25,724 nucleotides of DNA from Streptomyces viridochromogenes (GTDB lineage Bacteria > Actinomycetota > Actinomycetes > Streptomycetales > Streptomycetaceae): NCBI RefSeq assembly GCF_001270495.1, contig NZ_LGUR01000271.1, positions 1 through 25,724 of the forward strand, in the 5' to 3' direction. The position numbers were made by a program, and so were the translations under genes. Below the pieces are notes generated by a model. It ran no database searches and had not been told where the DNA came from. It saw only the letters and a program-made list of their open reading frames with translations. Below are positions 1-10,360 of the stretch, in pieces (positions within the stretch are counted from its first letter, which is position 1; the number at the start of each line of letters is the position of its first letter).

Positions 1-663
1 CTCGGGCAGCACCTCGGTCAGTTCGGGGTGGATGGTCGCGCAGTGATAGCACTCCATGAAGTTCTCGATGATGAGCTTCCAGTTGGCCTTCACGTCGTAC
101 GTGATACGGCGGCCCAGCTGGAGGTTGTCGATGTCGTAGCGCTCGATCGACTCGACGTCGCCCAGCCGCTCGACGATCGCGCCCATCACGTCGTTCTCGA
201 AGGACGGCGGGGTGTCGGCCAGACACACCCACACATAGCCGAGCCACTCCCGGACGTGGACGTTGACCAGTCCGTACGCGGTCCGGTCGATGTCCGGCAT
301 CGACGTCAGGTTCGGCGCGGCCACCAACTTGCCGTCCAGGCCGTACGTCCACGCGTGGTACGGGCACTGGAAGGCCCGCTTGACCTCGCCGGACTCCTCC
401 GTGCACAGCTTGGCGCCACGGTGCCGGCAGATGTTGAGGAACGCCTTGACCGAGCCGTCACGGGCACGGGAGATCAGCACGCTCTCCCGTCCGACCTGGT
501 AGGTGCGGAAGCTGCCGGGCTTGTCCAGCTCGGCGGCACGCGCCGCGCAGAACCACATGGACTCGAAGATCCGCTCCTGTTCCCGTGCGAAGACCTCGGG
601 ATCGGTGTAGTGATCGCCGGGCAGCGTGGCGATCAGGCTCGGGGGCAGGCTGGTGGTGGTCAT
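1..663 (-). CDS. gbcA: Rieske non-heme iron oxygenase, GbcA-like glycine betaine demethylase (N-terminal part, cut by window edge)
   Basis: This is the first 221 residues of an aromatic-ring-hydroxylating-type oxygenase alpha subunit. The Rieske [2Fe-2S] ligands are visible as C79-R-H81 and C100-P-Y-H103. The mononuclear iron site begins at N201-x2-E204-x2-H207-x4-H212; the third ligand lies off the window. In this family (choline monooxygenase, GbcA, stachydrine demethylase) the enzyme uses electrons from a separate ferredoxin reductase to hydroxylate an N-methyl group, which leaves as formaldehyde. The ATG at 663 follows a good ribosome site (GAGGTGA). The gene starts 19 nt after the sarcosine oxidase stop, so it is probably the third gene of the operon led by dimethylglycine oxidase. 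That context favours glycine betaine as substrate, but the sequence alone does not exclude another quaternary amine. A GbcB-like reductase is not seen and may lie to the left. Confidence 0.8.
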   Translation of the reverse strand, partial: MTTTSLPPSLIATLPGDHYTDPEVFAREQERIFESMWFCAARAAELDKPGSFRTYQVGRESVLISRARDGSVKAFLNICRHRGAKLCTEESGEVKRAFQCPYHAWTYGLDGKLVAAPNLTSMPDIDRTAYGLVNVHVREWLGYVWVCLADTPPSFENDVMGAIVERLGDVESIERYDIDNLQLGRRITYDVKANWKLIIENFMECYHCATIHPELTEVLPE

Positions 664-682
664 CGAAATCACCTCGGGAAGG

Positions 683-1831
683 TCAGACGCGCACACGTCG
701 GGGGTCGAACAGGGCGATGGGGTGATCGGTGGTGCCCTCGGTGGCCAGGTCGGCGAGGATCTCGCCGATCACGGGCACGAACTTGAACCCGTGACCGGAG
801 AATCCGCAGGCCACGGTCACCTGCGGGTGCTCGGGGTGCGGGGCGAGAACGAAGTGCTCGTCCGGGGTGTTGGCGTACATGCAGGCGGCCGCCTTGAGGA
901 AGCGGCCGGGCAGGGCGGGGATGCGCGGGCGCAGGTACTCGGCCATGGCCGCGATCTCGTCCGGGTGGACCTGGCGGTCGAGGGTGTCGGGGTCGCTGGG
1001 GACGCCCTTGCGGAAGAAGGCGACCTTGGCGCCGCCGTCGGGGCCGTCGAGGGAGGGGAAGCCGTAGATCTGGGTGCCGTCCGGGTCCTCCCAGACGTAG
1101 ACGGGGTGCCGGTCGGCGGTGAACGGGCCGGTGCCGCCCTCGGGCTGGAACCAGTACATGACCTGGCGCTCCACCGTCACGCTCACGCCGAGGCCGGAAA
1201 GGAGCTTCGGCGCCCACGCCCCGGGGGCGATGACCAGGCGGTCGGCGGTGTAGGCACCGCGGTCGGTGACCACCCACGCCTTGCCGCCCGGACCGTCGGC
1301 CTCCCAGCCGAGGACCATTTCCGCGAAGTGCAGCTCCGCGCCGTGCGCCCGGGCCAGGTCCAGGTGGGCGGTGACGGTGGCCTCCGGCCTGGCTATGCCG
1401 GCCCGGCGCTCGTAGAAGGCGACGTCCTCGGGTGCCGGGGCGAAGGTGGGGAAGCGGCGCCGGATGTCGGCGGCGCCCAGGACCTCGTGGTCCAGGCCCC
1501 ACTCGTGGGCGCTGCGCAGGGTGCCCGCGAAGGCCTGACTCTCCTCACGGCCGATCATGAGACCGCCGGTCTCGGTGAAGACCTCGCGTCCGGAGTCGGC
1601 GGCCAGCTTCTCCCACAGTTCGCGGGCGCGCAGCAGCAGGGGTACGTAGGCCGGGTCCTCGAAGTAGGCCTGCCGGTAGATACGGGAACCGCCGTGGCTG
1701 GAGCCGAGGTTGTGGGCGGGGCCGAAGCGCTCGATGCCGAGCACTCGCTGACCGCGGGCGGCGAGGTGACAGGCGGCCGCGCTGCCCATCCCGCCCAGGC
1801 CGACGACGATCACGTCGTACGAAGTGGCCAT
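683..1831 (-). CDS. solA: Monomeric sarcosine oxidase / N-methyl amino acid oxidase (SolA/MSOX family)
   Basis: This 382-residue flavoprotein oxidase matches the usual length of monomeric sarcosine oxidase. The N-terminal dinucleotide fold has G11-L-G-G-M-G16 and E34. The family motif [10 protein letters not shown] spans residues 44-53. C317 in [12 protein letters not shown] is in the position of the cysteine that holds FAD covalently in Bacillus MSOX, and GFSGHGFKF at 343-351 carries the lysine (K350) equivalent to the oxygen-activating lysine. The reaction would be sarcosine plus O2 to glycine, formaldehyde and H2O2, without folate. The ATG at 1831 has AGGAG eight bases upstream. It sits between dimethylglycine oxidase 1 (71 nt gap) and the Rieske gene (19 nt gap), which supports sarcosine over N-methyltryptophan or other secondary amines. 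It is functionally redundant with the heterotetrameric SoxBDAG enzyme in the same window. Confidence 0.88.
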   Translation of the reverse strand: MATSYDVIVVGLGGMGSAAACHLAARGQRVLGIERFGPAHNLGSSHGGSRIYRQAYFEDPAYVPLLLRARELWEKLAADSGREVFTETGGLMIGREESQAFAGTLRSAHEWGLDHEVLGAADIRRRFPTFAPAPEDVAFYERRAGIARPEATVTAHLDLARAHGAELHFAEMVLGWEADGPGGKAWVVTDRGAYTADRLVIAPGAWAPKLLSGLGVSVTVERQVMYWFQPEGGTGPFTADRHPVYVWEDPDGTQIYGFPSLDGPDGGAKVAFFRKGVPSDPDTLDRQVHPDEIAAMAEYLRPRIPALPGRFLKAAACMYANTPDEHFVLAPHPEHPQVTVACGFSGHGFKFVPVIGEILADLATEGTTDHPIALFDPRRVRV

Positions 1832-1902
1832 GTGTCCATCTCCTGGGAACCTTTGGGAATCTTGCCGATGAGGGTTGGTGTCCGGTCGGCGCTCGTCGCC
1901 GT

Positions 1903-4605
<2,703 letters not shown>

Positions 4606-4641
4606 GTTGCGCGATGCGATGGCTGTTGTACATAAAGAGAC
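4606..4641. promoter_or_regulatory. Tandem operator-like sites at the purU copy 1 promoter
   Basis: Two degenerate copies of the dyad start at 4606 (GTTGCG-CGATG-CGATGG, 8 of 12) and 4625 (GTTGTA-CATAA-AGAGAC, 7 of 12), again 19 bp apart. The left arms are better conserved than the right arms. They would overlap the transcription start. Confidence 0.45.
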
Positions 4642-4678
4642 AACACTCCGGCCCACCGCACCGACGACCACCCATCAC

Positions 4679-4695
4679 GTTGCGTACTACGCAGC
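4679..4695. promoter_or_regulatory. Operator-like dyad just before the purU copy 1 ribosome site
   Basis: GTTGCG-TACTA-CGCAGC matches the dyad in 11 of 12 arm positions. It is nearly a full palindrome around a single central base. It ends eight bases before the GGAGG of purU. Confidence 0.5.
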
Positions 4696-4713
4696 AGAAC
4701 GACGGAGGATGGC

Positions 4714-5586
4714 ATGTCCCCTCGACCGCAGCCCGGCCGTGAGTTCGTCCTCACCCTTTCGTGCCCCGACCAGGCCGGCCTCGTCCACGCGGTGACCACC
4801 TTCCTGGTGAGCCACAGCGGCAACATCCTGGAGAGCCGGCAGTTCGACGACCGCCTGCAGGACCGCTTCTTCATGCGCGTGCACTTCGACGTCTCGGACC
4901 CCGACGTCTCACTGGCGGATCTGCGCACGGGTTTCGGCCCGGTCGGCCAGGCGTACGGCATCAGTTGGCAACTGCACGACGCCTCGACCCCGACGCGCAC
5001 CCTGATCATGGTGTCGAAGTTCGGCCACTGCCTCAACGACCTGCTCTTCCGCAGGTCCACGGGCGCGCTCAACATCGAGATCCCGGCGATCGTCTCCAAT
5101 CACCGCGACTTCGAGCCCCTGGCGCAGAGCTACGGCATCCCCTTCCACCACATCCCGGTGACCAAGGAGACCAAGGCGGAGGCCGAGGCACGACTGCTGC
5201 GCCTCGTCGACGAGCTCGACGTCGACCTCGTGGTCCTGGCCCGCTACATGCAGATCCTCTCGGACGACCTGTGCAAGCAGCTCGACGGCCGGGCCATCAA
5301 CATCCACCATTCCTTCCTGCCGAGCTTCAAGGGGGCCCGGCCCTACGTCCAGGCGCACCGGCGCGGTGTGAAGCTCGTCGGGGCCACGGCCCACTACGTC
5401 ACGTCCGACCTCGACGAAGGCCCGATCATCGAACAGGACGTCGTCCGCGTGGACCACTCGCGCGCCCCTGACGAGCTGGTCACCATGGGCCGGGACGTCG
5501 AGGCCCAGGTCCTCGCCCGCGCCGTGGAGTGGCACAGCCAGAGCCGCGTGCTGATCAACGGGCACTGCACGGTCGTCTTCCGCTGA
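4714..5586 (+). CDS. purU: Formyltetrahydrofolate deformylase PurU, copy 1
   Basis: This 290-residue protein has an N-terminal ACT-type regulatory domain (about residues 9-90) followed by a formyltransferase-fold hydrolase domain (about 93-280). The catalytic triad of the PurN/PurU fold is visible as N196, H198 (INIHHSFLPSF) and D234 (LDEGPIIEQ), with the same 38-residue Asn-to-Asp spacing as PurN. It hydrolyses 10-formyl-THF to formate and THF. In a demethylation cluster its job is plausibly to free THF after FolD has oxidised the methylene-THF made by the folate-linked oxidases. The ATG at 4714 has GGAGG five bases upstream, and its paralogue starts with the same MSPRPQPGRE. It is divergent from dmg copy 1 and 102 nt upstream of the IclR gene. 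Confidence 0.93.
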   Translation: MSPRPQPGREFVLTLSCPDQAGLVHAVTTFLVSHSGNILESRQFDDRLQDRFFMRVHFDVSDPDVSLADLRTGFGPVGQAYGISWQLHDASTPTRTLIMVSKFGHCLNDLLFRRSTGALNIEIPAIVSNHRDFEPLAQSYGIPFHHIPVTKETKAEAEARLLRLVDELDVDLVVLARYMQILSDDLCKQLDGRAINIHHSFLPSFKGARPYVQAHRRGVKLVGATAHYVTSDLDEGPIIEQDVVRVDHSRAPDELVTMGRDVEAQVLARAVEWHSQSRVLINGHCTVVFR

Positions 5587-5676
5587 GGGACGCGCGGTCG
5601 GAAGTGTGCCGCCCCGCACATGTCCCCGTTACCATCGCGTTCCACGAACCCCGCGGAATCCCCGGAAGCGCATGCG

Positions 5677-5697
5677 TATAGTTGCGTCATGAGCAAC
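5677..5697 (+). promoter_or_regulatory. Leaderless promoter and operator-like dyad over the start codon of the first IclR gene
   Basis: TATAGT at 5677-5682 is a good -10 box. Its usual distance to +1 puts transcription start at 5689, the A of the ATG. GTTGCG-TCATG-AGCAAC at 5681-5697 (11 of 12 arm bases) covers the end of the -10 box and the start codon. No clear -35 and no ribosome site are visible. The second IclR gene has the same arrangement. Confidence 0.55.
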
Positions 5698-6486
5698 CAC
5701 ACGGCAGAGGGCGAAACAGCCGGTCACTCGGTGGGTGGAGTGCAGTCCGTCGACCGTGCCGTCAGCGTCCTGGAGATCCTCGCCCAGCGTGGCGAGGCCG
5801 GCGTCAGCGAGGTCGCCACCGAGATCGACGTCCACAAGTCGACCGCGTTCCGTCTGCTCGGGGCGCTGGAGGCACGCGGTCTGGTCGAGCAGACAGCCGA
5901 GCGGGGCAAGTACCGGCTCGGCTTCGGGCTGGTGCGGCTGGCGGGTGCGGTCACGGGCCGTCTCGACATCACCCAGCAGGGCCGCCCGGTGTGCGAGCGG
6001 CTCAGCGAGGAGCTCGGGGAGACCGTCAACATCGCGGTCCTCCAGGAGCACTACGCGGTCAACCTCCACCAGGTACGCGGCCCGGGCGCGGTCGGCACCC
6101 ACAACTGGGTCGGGCAGCTCACCCCGTTGCACGCCACGTCGAGCGGCAAGATCCTGCTGGCCCATCTGCCGGCGGAGGAACGCGCCGAGGTGCTCGCGGC
6201 GTCCGGCATGGAGAAGATCACGCCGCACACCCTGACCGCCAGAACCAAGCTGGAGAAGAACCTCGCCGAGGTGCGGGAGCGCGGGTACGCGGTGACGCTG
6301 GAGGAGTTCGAGATCGGACTGCACGCCATGGCGGCCCCGATCCGGTCCCACGACGGCGAGGTCATCGGCGCCCTCAGCGCCTCCGGCCCGGCGTACCGCT
6401 TCACCGAGGATCGCATGCGCGAGCTCGCCCCCGTTCTGGTCAAGGGCGCACAGGAGATCAGCCACCGGATGGGCTATCTGGGCTGA
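5689..6486 (+). CDS. IclR-family transcriptional regulator, copy 1
   Basis: This 265-residue protein has an IclR winged helix-turn-helix at about residues 18-80, with recognition helix region VHKSTAFRLLGALEARG (48-64), and an IclR effector-binding domain from about 95 to 265. The ATG at 5689 was chosen over an upstream in-frame ATG at 5620 for two reasons. The paralogue at 24564 begins with the same MSN and aligns without gaps, and the -10 box fits a leaderless start here. A dyad of the kind found at all catabolic promoters covers the start codon, suggesting autoregulation. Its position beside purU and dmg suggests control of betaine or dimethylglycine catabolism. The inducer is unknown. The DNA-recognition segment is identical to that of copy 2. 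Confidence 0.9.
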   Translation: MSNHTAEGETAGHSVGGVQSVDRAVSVLEILAQRGEAGVSEVATEIDVHKSTAFRLLGALEARGLVEQTAERGKYRLGFGLVRLAGAVTGRLDITQQGRPVCERLSEELGETVNIAVLQEHYAVNLHQVRGPGAVGTHNWVGQLTPLHATSSGKILLAHLPAEERAEVLAASGMEKITPHTLTARTKLEKNLAEVRERGYAVTLEEFEIGLHAMAAPIRSHDGEVIGALSASGPAYRFTEDRMRELAPVLVKGAQEISHRMGYLG

Positions 6487-6491
6487 CCTCC

Positions 6492-6516
6492 CCGTTGCGC
6501 GCCCTTGAGCCAACGG
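6492..6516. terminator. Weak hairpin between convergent iclR copy 1 and soxG
   Basis: CCGTTG (6492-6497) pairs with CAACGG (6511-6516) across a 13-nt loop in the 37-nt convergent gap. There is no T tract. It could be a weak bidirectional terminator. Confidence 0.25.
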
Positions 6517-6523
6517 CCTTGCG

Positions 6524-7126
6524 TCAGATGTACTCCGTCGCCGCGTCGAGCAACCAGTCCGCCAGATAGCCGGCGAAGGACGAGCGGACCAGCACCCAGA
6601 ACCCGGCCCTGGGTTCGCCCCGGGCGACCAGGACGATCTGCGTGCGGCCCAGGGTCGTCTGGGCGCAGCGTCCGGAGTCGAAGGCCCGTGGATGCAGGTC
6701 CAGCGGGCAACCGTGGGCCAGCAGGTCACGGGCGCGAGGGCCCGTGACGAGGAGCGTGGTGCGCTGCGCGGAGACGTCGGTGACCGCGACGGGCTCGTCT
6801 CCCGCCGCCTCCCGGATCCGGCTCTCCCACTCCGGCCCGCTCCCCGGCGGTCCCACCAGCAGCCATTCGTCCGGCCCCAGCCACAGCACGGTCAGCTCCC
6901 CCGCCCGCACCACGGAGTTCGGCTGGAGGGGCAGAGGGACGTCCAGCGCGAGTCCGACGGCTGCCGCCGCCGCTCCCTTGGCGTCGAGGCGCACGTTGAG
7001 CTGGGCCAGGAAGGGGAGTTCGGCGAGCCGGATCGCACCCTCGGAGGTACGGGTCGCGGCGGCCAGGCGATCCGCGACCTGCGACAGGGGGCTGCGGAGC
7101 GGGGCGGTCAGGGTGTCGTCAGCCAT
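6524..7126 (-). CDS. soxG: Sarcosine oxidase gamma subunit
   Basis: This 200-residue protein has the length and character of the gamma subunit of heterotetrameric sarcosine oxidase, a distant GcvT-like fold that packs in the complex without its own cofactor. Recognisable segments include PNSVVRAGELTVLWLGPDEWLLV near residues 94-116 and VTDVSAQRTTLLVTGPRARDLL near 139-160. Its ATG at 7126 lies inside the end of the soxA frame (8-nt overlap), consistent with translational coupling. It is the last gene of the dmg2-folD-soxB-soxDA-soxG operon and converges with iclR copy 1. Confidence 0.85.
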   Translation of the reverse strand: MADDTLTAPLRSPLSQVADRLAAATRTSEGAIRLAELPFLAQLNVRLDAKGAAAAAVGLALDVPLPLQPNSVVRAGELTVLWLGPDEWLLVGPPGSGPEWESRIREAAGDEPVAVTDVSAQRTTLLVTGPRARDLLAHGCPLDLHPRAFDSGRCAQTTLGRTQIVLVARGEPRAGFWVLVRSSFAGYLADWLLDAATEYI

Positions 7127-10100
7127 CGCGGCGGGCTCCCTCGGGGTCGTAGAGGACGGGGCCGGCGACGGTCACGGGGACCAGTCGGTCGCCCACGGGG
7201 GCGTACAGGCGCTCACCGATGCGGTCCCGGCCGCCCTTGATCAGGGCGAGGGCGAACGTCCGGCCGAGGGCCGCGCTGCGGTAGCTGGAGGTGACGTGGC
7301 CGAGCATCGGGACGGGCGGGGCCGGCAGCACGCTGTCGGCAATCAGGTGGGTGCCTTCCGGCAGGAGGGTGCCGTGGTCCTCGGGCAGCAGACCGACGAG
7401 GTGCTTGCGGTCGGGGCGGACGGTGTCGGCGCGGGCGTAGGACCGCTTGCCGACGAAGTCCGGCTTCTTCTTCGAGACCACCCAGCTCATGCCGAGGTCC
7501 TGAGGGGTGACGGTGCCGTCGGTGTCCTGGCCGATGATCGGGTAGCCCTTCTCGGCCCGCAGGACGTGCATGGTCTCCGTGCCGTAGGGGGTGATGCCGT
7601 AGGCCGCGCCGGCCTCGTACAGCGCCTCCCACAGGGCGAGGGCCGCCCACGGTGACACGTTGATCTCGTAGGCCAGTTCGCCGGAGAAACTGATCCGGCA
7701 GACCCGCGCGTCGATGCCGGCGACGGTCGTCTCGCGCCACGCCATGAACGGGAAGTCCTCGTTGGCGACGGCGAGTCGGGGGGCGAGCGAGCCGAGGACC
7801 TCTCGGGACTTCGGGCCGACCAGGGCGACCGTGGCCCACTGCTCGGTCACGGACGTGCAGTGGACCTTCAGCTCGGGCCACTCCGTCTGGAGCCACTCCT
7901 CCATCCAGTCCAGTACGGCGGCGGCGTTGCCCGTCGTCGTGGTGACGAGGAAGCGGTCCTGGGCGAGGCGGATGACGGTGCCGTCGTCGAAGACCATGCC
8001 GTCCGGGCGGCACATGACTCCGTAGCGGATCATGCCGACCTTCAGGGTGCTCATCATGTTGGTGTAGAGCCGGTCGAGGAGGACTCCGGCGTCCGGGCCC
8101 TGTACGTCGATCTTGCCGAGGGTGGAGGCGTCCATGAAGGCCACGCCCTCGCGGGCCGCCCGGCACTCGCGCAGCACGGCGGCTTCCATGTCCTCGCCGT
8201 CCCGCGGGTAGTACCAGGGGCGCTTCCACTGGCCGACGTTCTCGAACAGGGCGCCGTGCGCGACATGCCACGCGTGGAGGGCGGTCGTGCGGACCGGATC
8301 GCTCAGCGCGCCTCGGTCGCGGCCCGCGAGGGCGGCGAAGGAGACCGGGGTGTAGGGCGGGCGGAACGTGGTCGTGCCGAGCGCGGAGATGTCCACCCCC
8401 AGCAGTTCGGCGACGACGCCACTGGCCAGGACGCCCGAGGTCTTGCCCTGGTCGTTGGCGGTGCCGGCCGTGGTGTAGCGCTTGGTGTGCTCGACCGAGC
8501 GCATGCCGGCGCCGGTGGCACGGGCCAAGTCGTCGACGGTGACGTCGCGTTGGAGGTCGACGAAGCGGGGGGCGTCCGAGGCACCCGGCACGACGTACAC
8601 GTGCATGGGCGGCGTCTGCGGGAGCGCCGCCACGTCCGGGAGGCTCGGCGTCTCGGCGGTGTAGCCCTCGGCCTCGACGGCGCGGGCTCCGGCGGCGGCA
8701 CCCTGGGCCAGGACCTCGGCCGGGTCGTGGAGACCGCTCGCGCCGCCCACGACCTCGACCGCCTGGCGGCAGGTGTCGGGGACGAAGGAGCCCAGTGCCT
8801 CGTCGTAGCGCAGTTTGCCGCCGGACTGGCTGAACAGGTGGGCCACCGGGTTCCAGCCGCCGGAGACGAGCAGCAGGTCGACGGCGTACTCACGCTGCCC
8901 CACGGACTGTCCGTACGGGGCGACGGTCACGGCCGTGAGACGCGGGTCGCCGTCCGTGCCGGTGACGGCGTGCCCGGGCAGCACCTCGATGCCGGCCGCC
9001 CTGGCACGCTTGGCCCACTCCCCCGGTTCGGGTCGGGTGTCGACGATCGCCGCGACGGCCACGCCGGCCGCGGCGAGGTCCAGCGCTGCCGCGTAGGCGC
9101 TGTCGTTGGTGGTGAGGACGAGCGCGTGGCGGCCGGGCAGGGCGCCGTGCCGGTTGACGTGGGTGCGGGCCGAGGCGGCCAGCATCACTCCGGGGCGGTC
9201 GTTGTCGGGGAAGGCCAGCGAGCGCTCGTGGGCGCCGGTGGCGAGGACCACGTGGCGGGCGCGGATGCGCCAGACGCGTTCGCGGGAGACGTTCTCGGGG
9301 GCGTCGGCGCCGAGGTGGTTCGTGCGGCGCTCGACGGCGAGGAGGTGGTTGTCGTCGTAGTAGCCGAAGACGGTGGTGCGGCGCAGGACGCGCACGTCGG
9401 GGGCGGCGTCGAGCTGTCCGGTGACGTCCGCCACCCAGTCGAGGTGCTCGGCCGTGCCCAACAGGCTGCCGCCCGGCTCCGGTTGGTCGTCCGCGAGGAT
9501 GACGCGGGCGCCGCTTCTCGCCGCCGCGGCGGCCGCTGCGAGGCCGGCCGGGCCCGCGCCGACGATCAGCAGGTCGCAGTGGGCGTGTACGGCGTCGTAG
9601 CGGGCGGGGTCCGGTTCGGTGGCGAGGCGGCCCTGGCCGGGGAGGCTGCTCGCGACCAGGCCGTCGTACAGCTCGACGGTCGTCGCGGGGAGCATCGGCT
9701 CGGGGAAGGGGGCCTCGATCTGGACGACCGCGTTGGGTTCCTCGACACCGGCCGAGAAGATGCCGCGAGGGCGGCCCAGCTTGATGCTGGTGCCCGCCTG
9801 GATGACGCCGTTGGCGAGGAGGGCGGAGGCGAGGGTGTCGCCTCGGAAGCCCTGGTATTCGGTGCCGTCGAAGGTGAAGGTGAGGGGGGTGTCGCGGTCG
9901 ATGCGGCCACGGGTGGAATGGCGGAAGAGGGATTCGCCCCCGCCGCCCCTACCCGTCCCGTCCTGAGGGCTGCCGCCCCCAGGCCCCCGCTTCGGCACTG
10001 AAGAGGCCTCGTCCTCAAACGCCGGACGGGCTGGTTGTGCCGGGCTCGGCTGAGAAGTCACCGGGCGCGGCTCCACCGTCGCCGGACGCTCCTCCCCCGC

Positions 10101-10349
10101 CCGGTACACCGCCAGGACCTCGTTCGTCGACGTGTCGCGTACCGCGTTGAACCAGCGGCGGCAGCCCGCCGCGTGGGTCCAGCGTTCGGCGAAGGGGCCC
10201 TTCGGGTTGTCGCGGAAGAAGAGGTACCTGGCCCACTCCTCGTCGGTGAGGGACGCCGGGGTTTGCGGGTACGGCACGTGAGCCTGGCCGCCGTAGTGGA
10301 ACTCGGCCTCGTCGCGGGGCCCGCACCACGGGCAGGGGATGAGCAGCAT
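7119..10349 (-). CDS. soxA: Sarcosine oxidase delta-alpha fusion (SoxD-SoxA in one reading frame)
   Basis: A single uninterrupted frame of 1076 residues runs from a normal SoxD start to a normal SoxA end. Residues 1-90 are a complete SoxD. Residues about 100-143 are a linker encoded by a dispersed repeat. From about 148 the protein is SoxA: a ferredoxin-like/N-terminal segment (FTFDGTEYQGFRGDTLASALLANG, 158-181), an NAD-binding fold with G264-A-G-P-A-G269, an FAD-dependent region, and a C-terminal GcvT-like folate domain (about 690-1070). The alpha subunit carries NAD and the folate site and, with SoxB, turns sarcosine into glycine and methylene-THF. The ATG at 10349 has GGGAG upstream and lies 11 nt after the soxB stop. 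An internal GTG at 9998 (residue 118) could start a separate 959-residue SoxA, but soxD has no stop of its own, so ribosomes leaving SoxD must continue into SoxA. Confidence 0.85.
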   Translation of the reverse strand: MLLIPCPWCGPRDEAEFHYGGQAHVPYPQTPASLTDEEWARYLFFRDNPKGPFAERWTHAAGCRRWFNAVRDTSTNEVLAVYRAGEERPATVEPRPVTSQPSPAQPARPAFEDEASSVPKRGPGGGSPQDGTGRGGGGESLFRHSTRGRIDRDTPLTFTFDGTEYQGFRGDTLASALLANGVIQAGTSIKLGRPRGIFSAGVEEPNAVVQIEAPFPEPMLPATTVELYDGLVASSLPGQGRLATEPDPARYDAVHAHCDLLIVGAGPAGLAAAAAAARSGARVILADDQPEPGGSLLGTAEHLDWVADVTGQLDAAPDVRVLRRTTVFGYYDDNHLLAVERRTNHLGADAPENVSRERVWRIRARHVVLATGAHERSLAFPDNDRPGVMLAASARTHVNRHGALPGRHALVLTTNDSAYAAALDLAAAGVAVAAIVDTRPEPGEWAKRARAAGIEVLPGHAVTGTDGDPRLTAVTVAPYGQSVGQREYAVDLLLVSGGWNPVAHLFSQSGGKLRYDEALGSFVPDTCRQAVEVVGGASGLHDPAEVLAQGAAAGARAVEAEGYTAETPSLPDVAALPQTPPMHVYVVPGASDAPRFVDLQRDVTVDDLARATGAGMRSVEHTKRYTTAGTANDQGKTSGVLASGVVAELLGVDISALGTTTFRPPYTPVSFAALAGRDRGALSDPVRTTALHAWHVAHGALFENVGQWKRPWYYPRDGEDMEAAVLRECRAAREGVAFMDASTLGKIDVQGPDAGVLLDRLYTNMMSTLKVGMIRYGVMCRPDGMVFDDGTVIRLAQDRFLVTTTTGNAAAVLDWMEEWLQTEWPELKVHCTSVTEQWATVALVGPKSREVLGSLAPRLAVANEDFPFMAWRETTVAGIDARVCRISFSGELAYEINVSPWAALALWEALYEAGAAYGITPYGTETMHVLRAEKGYPIIGQDTDGTVTPQDLGMSWVVSKKKPDFVGKRSYARADTVRPDRKHLVGLLPEDHGTLLPEGTHLIADSVLPAPPVPMLGHVTSSYRSAALGRTFALALIKGGRDRIGERLYAPVGDRLVPVTVAGPVLYDPEGARRDG
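9933..10034 (-). repeat. Streptomyces-type GC-rich dispersed repeat lying in the soxD-soxA junction
   Basis: On the minus strand this segment begins CAGCCCGTCCGGCGTTTGAG, continues through GACGAGGCC and AAGCGGGGGCCTGGGGGCGG, and ends with GGGACGGGTAGGGGCGGCGG. I recognise this wording from intergenic regions of many Streptomyces genomes (recall, not a search). It contains a stem-loop, with arms 9962-9970 and 9975-9983, 8 of 9 paired, and a 4-nt loop. It is read through in frame as a Pro/Gly/Arg-rich linker with PARPAFEDEA at its start. Confidence 0.65.
10083..10349 (-). other. soxD: SoxD (delta subunit) domain within the fused frame
   Basis: The first 89 residues of the fused frame carry the zinc ligands of the delta subunit: C6-P-W-C9 and H59-A-A-G-C63. 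The family signatures FHYGGQAHVPYP and FFRDNPKGPFAERW are also present. A free SoxD is about 90-100 residues, so the domain is complete and only its stop codon is missing. Confidence 0.85.
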
Positions 10350-10360
10350 GGTTCGGCTCC

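Noticed and set aside
1832..1902. The 71-nt gap between dmg copy 1 and solA as a possible separate promoter
   Set aside because: There is no dyad and no convincing -35/-10 pair. Only the solA ribosome site is visible.
6494..6510. A GTTGCG half-site between iclR copy 1 and soxG
   Set aside because: The right arm does not match, no partner lies 19 bp away, and it is in a convergent gap without a promoter.
7860..10001. A 713-codon plus-strand open frame, with similar long ones at 626-2059, 19224-20825 and 15956-17824
   Set aside because: Each is opposite a well-identified minus-strand gene and shows no family features.
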